NCBI RefSeq assembly: GCF_003946725.1
Contig: NZ_RHOY01000009.1
Span: 1 to 64,000, forward strand
Direction of reading: 5' to 3'
Length of the DNA: 64,000 nucleotides
Origin: Agrilactobacillus yilanensis
GTDB taxonomy: Bacteria; Bacillota; Bacilli; Lactobacillales; Lactobacillaceae
In this document: positions 25,017-30,993 of the stretch, piece after piece
How the letters are laid out: every line of letters starts with the position of its first letter
Numbering within the stretch: position 1 is the stretch's first letter
Program-made: the position numbers and the translations under genes
Notes under the pieces: generated by a model
Seen by the model: the letters and a program-made list of their open reading frames with translations, nothing else
Told to the model about the DNA's origin: nothing
Databases searched by the model: none

Positions 25017-26051
25017 ATGGCAGTAAAAGCTTCAGAGATTGATTGGAATAATCTAGGATTTGACTATATGGACTTACCTTATCGTTATATTGCGCATTAT
25101 CGTAATGGACAATGGGAAAAAGGTCAGTTAACAGAAGATTCAACCTTACATATGAATGAAGGCTCACCGATTTTACATTATGGGCAAGGGGCATTTGAAG
25201 GTTTAAAAGCTTATCGCACAAAGGATGGCTCGATTCAACTTTTCAGACCCGATCGTAATGCTAAACGGCTACATGATTCTGCTGAACGCGTTTTAATGCC
25301 ACCTTACCCAGAAGCTGACTTTATTGCGGCTGCAAAACAAGTTGTTGCTGCCAATAAGGAATTTGTGCCACCTTATGGCACTGGGGCAACATTGTATTTG
25401 CGGCCATTGTTAATTGGGGTCGGTCCTAATATTGGGGTTAAACCTGCCGATGAATATATTTTTACAATTTTTGTAATGCCAGTGGGGCCTTACTTCAAAG
25501 GTGGCTTAACACCAACAAACTTTATTGTTATGGATTATGACCGAGCTGCACACAAAGGGACAGGCCAAAGTAAAGTCGGCGGTAACTATGCTGCCAGCTT
25601 AAAGGCCGGCCAATATGCCCATGAACATGGTTTCAGTGACGCTATTTACTTGGATCCAATTCAACATGAATATTTTGAAGAAGTTGGTTCAGCAAACTTC
25701 TTTGGGATTACAAAAGATGGTAAGCGATTCTTAACACCAAAATCACCTTCTATTTTGCCAAGTATTACAAAATATTCATTATTATATTTGGCCAAAGATC
25801 GTCTTGGTTTGGAAACTGAAGAAACACAAATTTCTATCCACGATTTAGATCAATTCTCAGAAGCTGGTGCCTGTGGGACAGCAGCCGTAATCTCACCAAT
25901 TGGCGGGATTCAATATAACGATGATTTCCATGTCTTTTATAGTGAAACTGAAACTGGCCCCGTTACAAAACGGCTTTATGATGAATTGACGGGTATTCAA
26001 TTCGGGGATGTAAAAGCACCTGAAGGCTGGATTTATAAAGTAGAAGACTAG
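25017..26051 (+). CDS. ilvE: Branched-chain amino acid aminotransferase
   Basis: A 344-residue fold-type IV PLP enzyme. The signatures HYGQGAFEGLKAYR (about 59-72) and KVGGNYAASLKAGQYA, with the PLP Lys in this region, are visible; EVGSANFFGI follows. It interconverts Leu/Ile/Val and their 2-oxoacids. AAGGGGG precedes the ATG. It is monocistronic with a strong bidirectional terminator. Confidence 0.93.
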   Translation: MAVKASEIDWNNLGFDYMDLPYRYIAHYRNGQWEKGQLTEDSTLHMNEGSPILHYGQGAFEGLKAYRTKDGSIQLFRPDRNAKRLHDSAERVLMPPYPEADFIAAAKQVVAANKEFVPPYGTGATLYLRPLLIGVGPNIGVKPADEYIFTIFVMPVGPYFKGGLTPTNFIVMDYDRAAHKGTGQSKVGGNYAASLKAGQYAHEHGFSDAIYLDPIQHEYFEEVGSANFFGITKDGKRFLTPKSPSILPSITKYSLLYLAKDRLGLETEETQISIHDLDQFSEAGACGTAAVISPIGGIQYNDDFHVFYSETETGPVTKRLYDELTGIQFGDVKAPEGWIYKVED

Positions 26052-26089
26052 TTGACCGGCCACGATCAATAGAATCTTTAAATAAACCG

Positions 26090-26133
26090 AATAAAAGCCC
26101 TGAGATTTTTGAAATCTCAGGGCTTTTATAATC
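26090..26133. terminator. Bidirectional intrinsic terminator
   Basis: AAAAGCCCTGAGATT pairs with AATCTCAGGGCTTTT around a short loop, between convergent genes. Confidence 0.9.
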
Positions 26134-26142
26134 ACTTGATGT

Positions 26143-26793
26143 TTATTTTGGTGGTGACATAAAGATATAAGTAGCGGCTTTAACCCCTATTTGAAGCTTA
26201 TCTTTACCATTTTTTAGAACTTGAATAGGGCCTTCAAATGGTTCATGTTGGAGTACTTTAAGTTCATCCCCTAAGTTCAAGTGTAAGTCAGCGAAATAAG
26301 TTAAAAATTCATGGTTATCAATAACACGCTGAATTTTAGCAGTTTGCCCATCGGCTAAGTCTGATAAAATGACAGTGTCATCATTTGCTTCAGAACAATT
26401 ATCTGGTATAATACCGCCGTGAGGGCAACGTTTAGGATAGTCTAAAAATTTATTCAATCGACCGGTTAAATCATCGTTAGTCGCATGTTCCAAAGTATCC
26501 GCTGCAGAATGAACTTCACGGATGGGGTAGCCTAATTTATGCACTAGGAAAACTTCCCAAATACGATGCTTCTTAACCAAGTCTTGGGCAAGTTGACGGC
26601 CTTCTTTAGTTAAGGTTATTTCGTTGTAAGGGGTATGTTCCACTAATTTATCCTTAGTTAAAGAAGCCAACATCTCACTAACAGAAGGTGCGCTAACACC
26701 CATGATATCCGCAATATTCTTGTTATTAATTTTGCGATGATCATATTCTAATTCAAAGATAATTTTTAAATAATTCTCTTTACTAGGTGACAT
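26143..26793 (-). CDS. DtxR/MntR-family metal-dependent repressor
   Basis: A 216-residue regulator with an N-terminal winged HTH (1-70, IMGVSAPSVSEMLASLTKD). A metal-binding/dimerisation domain follows (71-140, EHATNDDLTGRLNKFL and a CPHGG motif). A C-terminal FeoA/SH3-like domain completes it (about 145-216). Such proteins repress metal uptake when Mn(II) or Fe(II) is plentiful. No transporter gene is adjacent, so the target is unknown. Confidence 0.88.
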   Translation of the reverse strand: MSPSKENYLKIIFELEYDHRKINNKNIADIMGVSAPSVSEMLASLTKDKLVEHTPYNEITLTKEGRQLAQDLVKKHRIWEVFLVHKLGYPIREVHSAADTLEHATNDDLTGRLNKFLDYPKRCPHGGIIPDNCSEANDDTVILSDLADGQTAKIQRVIDNHEFLTYFADLHLNLGDELKVLQHEPFEGPIQVLKNGKDKLQIGVKAATYIFMSPPK

Positions 26794-26921
26794 AGTCGGA
26801 TCCTTTCGTGTTCATAATGAAGTCAGGTAAGTACAATAATTATAAACTTAAAAAGTTAGTTTTGAAAGCATTAAATTAAAATTTAGGCAAAAAAAATATA
26901 AAGATTAGGGAGGTTTAATAA

Positions 26922-27524
26922 ATGAAAATTACAATGATTCGGCATGGACAGACCGATTACAACCAGCGACGGCTTGTACAGGGCGGTCGTACAGACATTT
27001 CACTGAACGAAACCGGACGGCAGCAAGCACAAAAATTAGCCGCGCAATTTGACCCCAAAATTTATGATCAAATCATAGTAAGCCCAATGACGCGTGCCAT
27101 GGAAACCGCCGAAATTCTGACAGGGTATCAAGACTGTAAAACGGATGAACGGCTGCGTGAAATTGACTTCGGCAACTGGGAGGGGGAGTCTGTGATGGCG
27201 TTACAAAAAACCTGCCCCGGCTGCTTTGATCGACAGACAAAATTAATTTTGCCAGATTATGCACCAGTAGCCAATGGCGAAACTTTTGAAGCTGCTAGAG
27301 CCAGGACCTTTGCATTAGTGACGGACACCTTTGCAGCTTGGCCAGAAGGCAATATTTTATTGATCTGCCATGGGACAATCATTCGCTGTTTGATGGCAGA
27401 AGTCATGCATATTGCACAAGTACAGCAATTGGGACAAGTCGCTAATGTTAGTTTAACGCAATTGACCATTAATAACCTAATTACTGGGGATGTTCGATTA
27501 GACTTTTATAATAGAACAGTTTAG
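26922..27524 (+). CDS. Histidine-phosphatase (phosphoglycerate-mutase-like) protein
   Basis: A 200-residue protein with the catalytic TMIRHGQTDYN motif (phospho-His), a second Arg in SPMTRAMETAEI, the REIDFGNWEG Glu, and the second His in LLICHGTIIR. Family members are broad phosphatases or cofactor-independent mutases; the substrate is unknown. TTAGGGAGG precedes the ATG. Confidence 0.85.
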   Translation: MKITMIRHGQTDYNQRRLVQGGRTDISLNETGRQQAQKLAAQFDPKIYDQIIVSPMTRAMETAEILTGYQDCKTDERLREIDFGNWEGESVMALQKTCPGCFDRQTKLILPDYAPVANGETFEAARARTFALVTDTFAAWPEGNILLICHGTIIRCLMAEVMHIAQVQQLGQVANVSLTQLTINNLITGDVRLDFYNRTV

Positions 27525-27527
27525 CGC

Positions 27528-27556
27528 TTGTCAATGATATTAAAATTCGGTATAAT
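27528..27556 (+). promoter_or_regulatory. tRNA-Thr promoter
   Basis: TTGTCA (27528-27533) and TATAAT (27551-27556) are 17 bp apart, 14 bp upstream of the tRNA. Confidence 0.75.
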
Positions 27557-27569
27557 TATGCTTACTGAT

Positions 27570-27642
27570 GCCGCTTTAGCTCAGCAGGTAGAGCATCACC
27601 ATGGTAAGGTGGGGGTCGCCGGTTCAAATCCGGCAAGCGGCT
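27570..27642 (+). tRNA. tRNA-Thr (anticodon GGU)
   Basis: Cloverleaf with acceptor GCCGCTT/AAGCGGC. The D arm is GCTC...GAGC. The anticodon arm TCACC/GGTGG has loop ATGGTAA (anticodon GGT). The T arm is CCGG-TTCAAAT-CCGG. CCA is not encoded. Its 3' end is the left boundary of three att-like repeats, so it is the integration site of the elements that follow. Confidence 0.95.
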
Positions 27643-27691
27643 TATGAAGCTGTTTCTAAAAAAATCCTAAAAAAATAAAAACCGTTGGAAA
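27636..27691 (+). repeat. att copy 1 (attL) at the tRNA-Thr 3' end
   Basis: AGCGGCTTATGAAGCTGTTT and the following A-rich 35 bp recur at 28556-28611 and 30607-30666. Copy 1 overlaps the last bases of the tRNA acceptor stem. Confidence 0.85.
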
Positions 27692-27724
27692 TCTTGATAA
27701 ATAAGGATTCTAACGGTTTTTTAT
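27676..27724. terminator. Intrinsic terminator in E1 left end
   Basis: AAAACCGTTGGAA pairs with TTCTAACGGTTTT (one wobble), followed by TTTTTTATTTTATT. A diverged copy lies at 28596-28644 in E2. Confidence 0.75.
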
Positions 27725-27756
27725 TTTATTATAAAACTCTATAAAAAGCTATATTA

Positions 27757-27801
27757 TTAAAACTTTGCCCACAAAGTGCCCACATATTGTGGACAATACA
27801 A
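27757..27801 (-). pseudogene. Possible integrase C-terminal remnant (E1)
   Basis: On the minus strand a short frame ends in GTLWAKF-stop directly before the att region. E2 has the analogous GILWAKF-stop in the same place. This matches the usual position of an integrase 3' end, but only about 14 codons remain, so the call rests on position and on the parallel in E2. Confidence 0.35.
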
Positions 27802-27916
27802 TTACCAACAATGCAACGAAAAGTTATAAAGTTCTTATTTATATTTTTTAAACGAATAATATACCGTTATTTTATCCTAGTTGTTCCAATGCTCTTATCT
27901 TTTTTTTGTATCTCAT

Positions 27917-28258
27917 TCATTTTCCACCGTCCAAAATCCGTCGAATCATTTCTAATTCTTCTGGCGGGATGGGCTTTCCGCCCCACGCCATAATCACCTC
28001 ACCATTTTTAAGGCTATCCTTTAAGTCGATTTTTTTTGGAGCTGTACCTGTATTTTTTTCGGGGCGGTCTGTATCGCCTAGCAGGTAGTCAATCGATACA
28101 TCTAAAACATCTGCTACTTTCTGCAAACTATTTGTGGTGGGTTTTTTTGTACTCCACCGATAAATGCTATTTTTACCTATTCCCGCTTTTTCAGCTACTT
28201 TTTGCAAAGACCAGCCACGATTTTTTGATATTTTTTTAACCCGGTCTAACGTTGTCAT
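27917..28258 (-). CDS. Phage-type XRE repressor of element E1
   Basis: A 113-residue cI-like regulator. The helix-turn-helix is at residues 14-62 (WSLQKVAEKAGIGKNSIYRW) with the typical VADVLDVSIDYLLG. A linker and a short C-terminal motif GKPIPPEELEMIRRIL, common in lactobacillus phage repressors, follow. There is no peptidase domain, so induction would need a partner protease. A 17-codon frame overlapping its stop (27867-27920) occupies the place of the ImmA gene in E2. GGGGTG precedes the ATG. Three similar operators lie just upstream. Confidence 0.85.
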   Translation of the reverse strand: MTTLDRVKKISKNRGWSLQKVAEKAGIGKNSIYRWSTKKPTTNSLQKVADVLDVSIDYLLGDTDRPEKNTGTAPKKIDLKDSLKNGEVIMAWGGKPIPPEELEMIRRILDGGK

Positions 28259-28292
28259 ATCAACACCCCATCAGATTTTAGCGACATATTTT

Positions 28293-28468
28293 TATCATAT
28301 ATGCTATTTTTGTATTTAAATTCTATCATTTATGGTAGACAATAAAGCCATCAAGTAATTAAGCAACAAAAAACAAGTGATTATCGGCTTCTTTTAAATA
28401 GTGCGTGTGGATAATATGCCTATTTAACGATTATTTGGTATGACTTTATTTTATCACGTGTGGTAGAT
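28293..28468. promoter_or_regulatory. Three operator-like repeats of element E1
   Basis: TATCATATATGCTATTT (28293-28309), TATCATTTATGGTAGAC (28324-28340) and TATCACGTGTGGTAGAT (28452-28468) share a TATCA-N4-TG-TA pattern and partial dyad symmetry. They lie between the divergent repressor and the short rightward ORF, as cI operators do. Confidence 0.6.
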
Positions 28469-28498
28469 GAGTCAATGAATTACGCAATAAATAACTAG
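28349..28498 (+). repeat. Arm-type direct repeats in E1 right end
   Basis: Two 27-bp direct repeats (28351-28377 and 28472-28498) share TCAA-N2-AATTA-GCAA-AAA. E2 has equivalent repeats at 30401-30427 and 30525-30551. Paired repeats beside an att core resemble arm-type binding sites of tyrosine integrases. Confidence 0.6.
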
Positions 28499-28512
28499 GG
28501 AGATGATAAAAA

Positions 28513-28590
28513 ATGACAGAAGAAAAATTGCATGAAAGCGTAGCTGAGATCCAACAGCGGCTTATGAAGCTATTTCTAAAAAAATCCTAA
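28513..28590 (+). CDS. 25-residue ORF ending inside att copy 2 (E1)
   Basis: A short frame starting at an ATG 8-9 nt after GGGAG. It encodes a charged helix (starts MTEEKLHESV) whose last ten codons are the att core. It occupies the cro-like position downstream of the operators. In E2 the equivalent frame is interrupted by stops. Whether it is translated as a functional peptide is unknown. Confidence 0.4.
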   Translation: MTEEKLHESVAEIQQRLMKLFLKKS

Positions 28591-28611
28591 AAAAATAAAA
28601 ACCGTTAGAAA
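28556..28611 (+). repeat. att copy 2 (junction of E1 and E2)
   Basis: Matches copy 1 with few changes (AGCGGCTTATGAAGCTATTT and following). The similarity to the 27636 copy continues for about 130 bp through the terminator and the WAKF-stop remnant, marking the start of the second element. Confidence 0.85.
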
Positions 28612-28668
28612 CTTTGATGAATAAGGATTCTAATGGCTTTTTATTTTATTATAAAACTCTATATTATT

Positions 28669-28816
28669 AAAACTTTGCCCACAAAATACCTATAATTTTT
28701 ATCGTTTATATATTTGTGATAAATAAAATGTTATAAATAGAACGGCGTTTGCCTTTGGAATCTACGTAGCGTACACGATATTACCACGTCCCGCCTCGCT
28801 TTTCAATATCAGCCAC
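28669..28816 (-). pseudogene. Integrase remnant with internal deletion (E2)
   Basis: On the minus strand a GTG (28816) with AAGGGGG upstream begins VADIEKRGGTW, a stop (TAA, probably from CAA), then YRVRYVDSKGKRRSIYN. This is the N-terminal arm-binding motif of phage tyrosine integrases. A short AT-rich stretch then joins a C-terminal tail ending ILWAKF-stop near the att site. The catalytic domain is missing entirely, so the element cannot excise itself. Confidence 0.7.
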
Positions 28817-28839
28817 GGACTTATCCCCCTTAAAAGTGG

Positions 28840-29484
28840 TTACATAGGTATTTCAAAAAACGATTCTCCGCCAACAATGGTATCTTTAAATTCTACGCTA
28901 ACTTTAGTAATGTCACTCACGTTTTCGGGCATAACAGCCCAAACAGTCGAATCGCTGGACTTACCCTCAGTTACTTCATTTTGACCATCTTGCGCGTTCG
29001 TCAATTGCCCCGCTTTGCCATTTTGATCATACACTGTTAAATATTGTGAGTTGGCTAAAAATGGTTCTTCCAATCCATAATTTTTATAAGTGTATTTAAT
29101 TTGCAATATTTTGTTTTTGTCTAGTCCTTTAAAAGCACCTTCTTCGTAATCCATTTGTTCCGTTGCAAACTGATTCCAATTTTGACCAACTTCGTCAATG
29201 GTGATACTATACATTTTTTCGGTGCCATTTTTGGCAAGGATATATTCTTCCCCCAAACCCAAAGCTTCATGTTTTTTATTAGTCTTTTTACTACTGCTGC
29301 TAGAACTAGTTGTTTCTGTGGTAGTAGTTTCGGTTGTTTCTTTAGTCTCTAACCTAGATTTGTAATATTCAGTTTCCGTCATTTGATCTCCCAAAGTGAC
29401 AAATAATATCCCGGAAACCGCTATCATTACCAAGAATAACCAAAACCAAACTACTTTATAAAACGGCTTTTTGCTCTTTCTCAT
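28840..29484 (-). CDS. Membrane-anchored protein of a phage lysogeny module (DUF4352-like)
   Basis: A 214-residue protein with one N-terminal membrane helix (about 11-33). A Thr/Ser/Glu low-complexity stretch (about 45-75) and an extracytoplasmic beta-rich domain resembling DUF4352/telomeric-repeat-like immunoglobulin folds follow (about 80-214). Proteins at this place between integrase and ImmA in lactobacillus prophages are often proposed to act in superinfection exclusion; that is inference here. The ATG at 29484 was chosen for GGGGG 8 nt upstream. Confidence 0.6.
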   Translation of the reverse strand: MRKSKKPFYKVVWFWLFLVMIAVSGILFVTLGDQMTETEYYKSRLETKETTETTTTETTSSSSSSKKTNKKHEALGLGEEYILAKNGTEKMYSITIDEVGQNWNQFATEQMDYEEGAFKGLDKNKILQIKYTYKNYGLEEPFLANSQYLTVYDQNGKAGQLTNAQDGQNEVTEGKSSDSTVWAVMPENVSDITKVSVEFKDTIVGGESFFEIPM

Positions 29485-29656
29485 TTTCCAATCCCCCATA
29501 AATATGATAAAATTATTTTGACGAATCATATTTATGACTTGCTATATCTCATTACCGTGGGATATAGCTTTTTAATTTGCCTAAATATTTATAAATGTTT
29601 TGCACCACCTCCTTTGTTAATCGGACGGGAATAGCCAACTGCTTCATAATTGTGTA

Positions 29657-29998
29657 CTAATTAATATCCTCTAAATTTTCACAGCTGTAAAAATTTTTAA
29701 AATATATAGGTAGTAAAATTCGTAGCCCTGCGTTATCAGCGTTATCCTCAATATTTGAGTGGGAGGCGGGGGTGGCATAATACAAAACGCCGCTGTCATC
29801 ATTTAAAACGTGCCCGATTTCGTGGGCAATCATTAGTGGTAGCTCTTTTGGATTGTGCCAATCTAGATTGATAACGATTATTCGGCTTTCACAATCAGCC
29901 ATGGATGGTGTAGTGGGTTGTAGATCCCTAGTTAGCACATAACCAACATCATGATCAAAAGCAAATCGCAAGAGGCCATTAATTAGGCTTGTCATCAT
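29657..29998 (-). CDS. ImmA/IrrE-family metallopeptidase
   Basis: A 113-residue protein with the zinc motif AHEIGHVLND (HExxH, about residue 58) and a downstream Glu in IEDNADNAG. ImmA cleaves the neighbouring cI-like repressor to induce the element. The gene overlaps the upstream XRE repressor by 4 bp (ATGA), the usual ImmR-ImmA arrangement. It is somewhat shorter than typical ImmA at the N-terminus. Confidence 0.8.
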   Translation of the reverse strand: MMTSLINGLLRFAFDHDVGYVLTRDLQPTTPSMADCESRIIVINLDWHNPKELPLMIAHEIGHVLNDDSGVLYYATPASHSNIEDNADNAGLRILLPIYFKNFYSCENLEDIN

Positions 29999-30309
29999 TT
30001 TTTAGCACCTCGCAGCAAACGCTTTATGATTTCTAAGTCGTCTGGTGGTATTGGCTTACCCTCAAACGTCATAAGCACATGATCGTCTTCAATATCAATT
30101 ATTTTGGGATTATCAGCATTTTCTATTCCCAACAATTCATCAGATGAGACTTTTAACACTTTAGCAACGGCTTTGATTCTGGTAATGCTTGGATCCCTTT
30201 TTTTCCACGCATAAATGCTGTTAATTCCCAACCCCGCTTTTCTTGCAACGTCTTGCAAACTCATGCCTCTTTTTTCAGCAGCTTCTTTTGTCTTGTCAAA
30301 TATTGTCAT
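29995..30309 (-). CDS. Phage-type XRE repressor of element E2
   Basis: A 104-residue cI/ImmR-like regulator. Its HTH is at about 16-60 (MSLQDVARKAGLGINSIYAW) and it shares the C-terminal GKPIPPDDLEIIKRLL motif with the E1 repressor. The HTH recognition helices differ, and so do the operators. The ATG at 30309 was chosen because AAGGGG lies 9 nt upstream. It is coupled to the ImmA-like gene. Confidence 0.85.
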   Translation of the reverse strand: MTIFDKTKEAAEKRGMSLQDVARKAGLGINSIYAWKKRDPSITRIKAVAKVLKVSSDELLGIENADNPKIIDIEDDHVLMTFEGKPIPPDDLEIIKRLLRGAKK

Positions 30310-30340
30310 ATCAACAATCCCCTTCAATGTGACAAATCAC

Positions 30341-30520
30341 TTTACTTTATAAAATAAAAATACGTTGACATTATTACTGTATAGGGTTATATTTAATTCA
30401 TCAAGTAATTAAGCAATAAAAAACAAGCCCGTTTACATTGTTGTTTTGACGATAAACCGGTATAAGTACCTGTGTTAAAGGCTTATTTAATATACCTTAA
30501 TTTTACTTTATTGAGTAAAA
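30341..30520. promoter_or_regulatory. Operator-like repeats of element E2
   Basis: TTTACTTTAT at 30341-30350 recurs inside the palindrome TTTTACTTTATTGAGTAAAA (30501-30520). They flank the region between the E2 repressor and the rightward frame. The motif differs from the E1 operators, implying a separate immunity specificity. Confidence 0.55.
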
Positions 30521-30563
30521 TAAGTCAATAAATTACGCAATAAATAATTGGGAGTGATGAAAA
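30399..30563 (+). repeat. Arm-type direct repeats in E2 right end
   Basis: 27-bp repeats at 30401-30427 and 30525-30551 correspond closely to those of E1 (28351-28377, 28472-28498), at the same distance from the att core. Confidence 0.6.
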
Positions 30564-30643
30564 ATGACATGATAAAAATTACACGAAAGTGTAAATGAAA
30601 TCCAACAGCGGCTTATGAAGCTGTTTCTAAAAAAAAATCCTAA
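30564..30643 (+). pseudogene. Decayed copy of the short att-overlapping ORF (E2)
   Basis: Aligns with the E1 25-codon ORF (28513-28590), but the third and fourth codons became TGA and TAA, and the A-runs in the att core are longer. It is no longer translatable. Confidence 0.6.
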
Positions 30644-30666
30644 AAAAAAATAAAAACCGTTGGAAA
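30607..30666 (+). repeat. att copy 3 (attR)
   Basis: AGCGGCTTATGAAGCTGTTT with slightly longer A-runs, ending in CCGTTGGAAA. Similarity to copies 1 and 2 stops here, marking the return to host sequence. Confidence 0.85.
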
Positions 30667-30709
30667 CCTATAGTATAACGTACCTGTATTGATACGTAAA
30701 AAGTTATAT

Positions 30710-30874
30710 TTAACTTTTTTGATTTTGTGTTAGAGTTATCTTAGACCTCTTTCTTGGTCTATCTTTACTACATTGCCCACCCGTGCACGGGTAGGCTTTT
30801 TTTGTTACCGCATAAGCTTTAGCGGCTTGTAATATAAAGCCACCTAAAGCGACGATAATCAACGTAATATTCAC
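30710..30874 (-). CDS. Possible small membrane peptide (doubtful)
   Basis: A 54-codon frame with GTG start encodes one hydrophobic helix (ITLIIVALGGFILQAAKAYA), then a Cys-containing basic tail (CSKDRPRKRSK). Coding-like sequence continues about 11 codons upstream without a usual start. The plus-strand terminator at 30779-30803 lies inside it. It could be a remnant or a small toxin-like membrane peptide. Support is weak. Confidence 0.25.
   Translation of the reverse strand: MNITLIIVALGGFILQAAKAYAVTKKAYPCTGGQCSKDRPRKRSKITLTQNQKS
30779..30803 (+). terminator. Intrinsic terminator, plus strand
   Basis: The perfect palindrome ACCCGTGCACGGGT is followed by a run of seven T. No annotated plus-strand gene ends here, so it may terminate a small RNA starting between 30670 and 30770. 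Confidence 0.6.
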
Positions 30875-30993
30875 GTTGCCTACATATTCATTAATAATGA
30901 GACTGGCCCTTCAAAACTTCTTCACAATTTATTTGTAATATTATCATAAGATTAAATTATGATTATAAAAAAAGGAAAAAGGTGTGATGGATT

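Larger units (their letters stand above)
27643..28555. mobile_element. Compact integrated element E1 (immunity module between att copies 1 and 2)
   Basis: About 0.9 kb between two att repeats. In order: a terminator, a possible integrase C-terminal remnant (minus), a 17-codon gene remnant and an XRE repressor (minus), three repressor-type operators, two arm-like direct repeats, and a 25-codon ORF (plus) that runs into the att core. No intact integrase or structural genes are present. It is a cryptic phage or integrative-element remnant, or a natural minimal element. Confidence 0.7.
28612..30606. mobile_element. Compact integrated element E2 (lysogeny module between att copies 2 and 3)
   Basis: About 2 kb. 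In order: terminator, internally deleted integrase pseudogene (minus), membrane-anchored protein (minus), ImmA-like protease (minus), XRE repressor (minus), operators, arm-like direct repeats, and a decayed short ORF (plus) ending in att copy 3. The layout is the same as E1 with more cargo. No replication, packaging or lysis genes remain or were ever present. Confidence 0.75.

Noticed and set aside
27787-28239. Plus-strand frames of 60-68 codons opposite the E1 repressor
   Set aside because: Antisense to a clear XRE repressor, AT-rich, no SD or domain.
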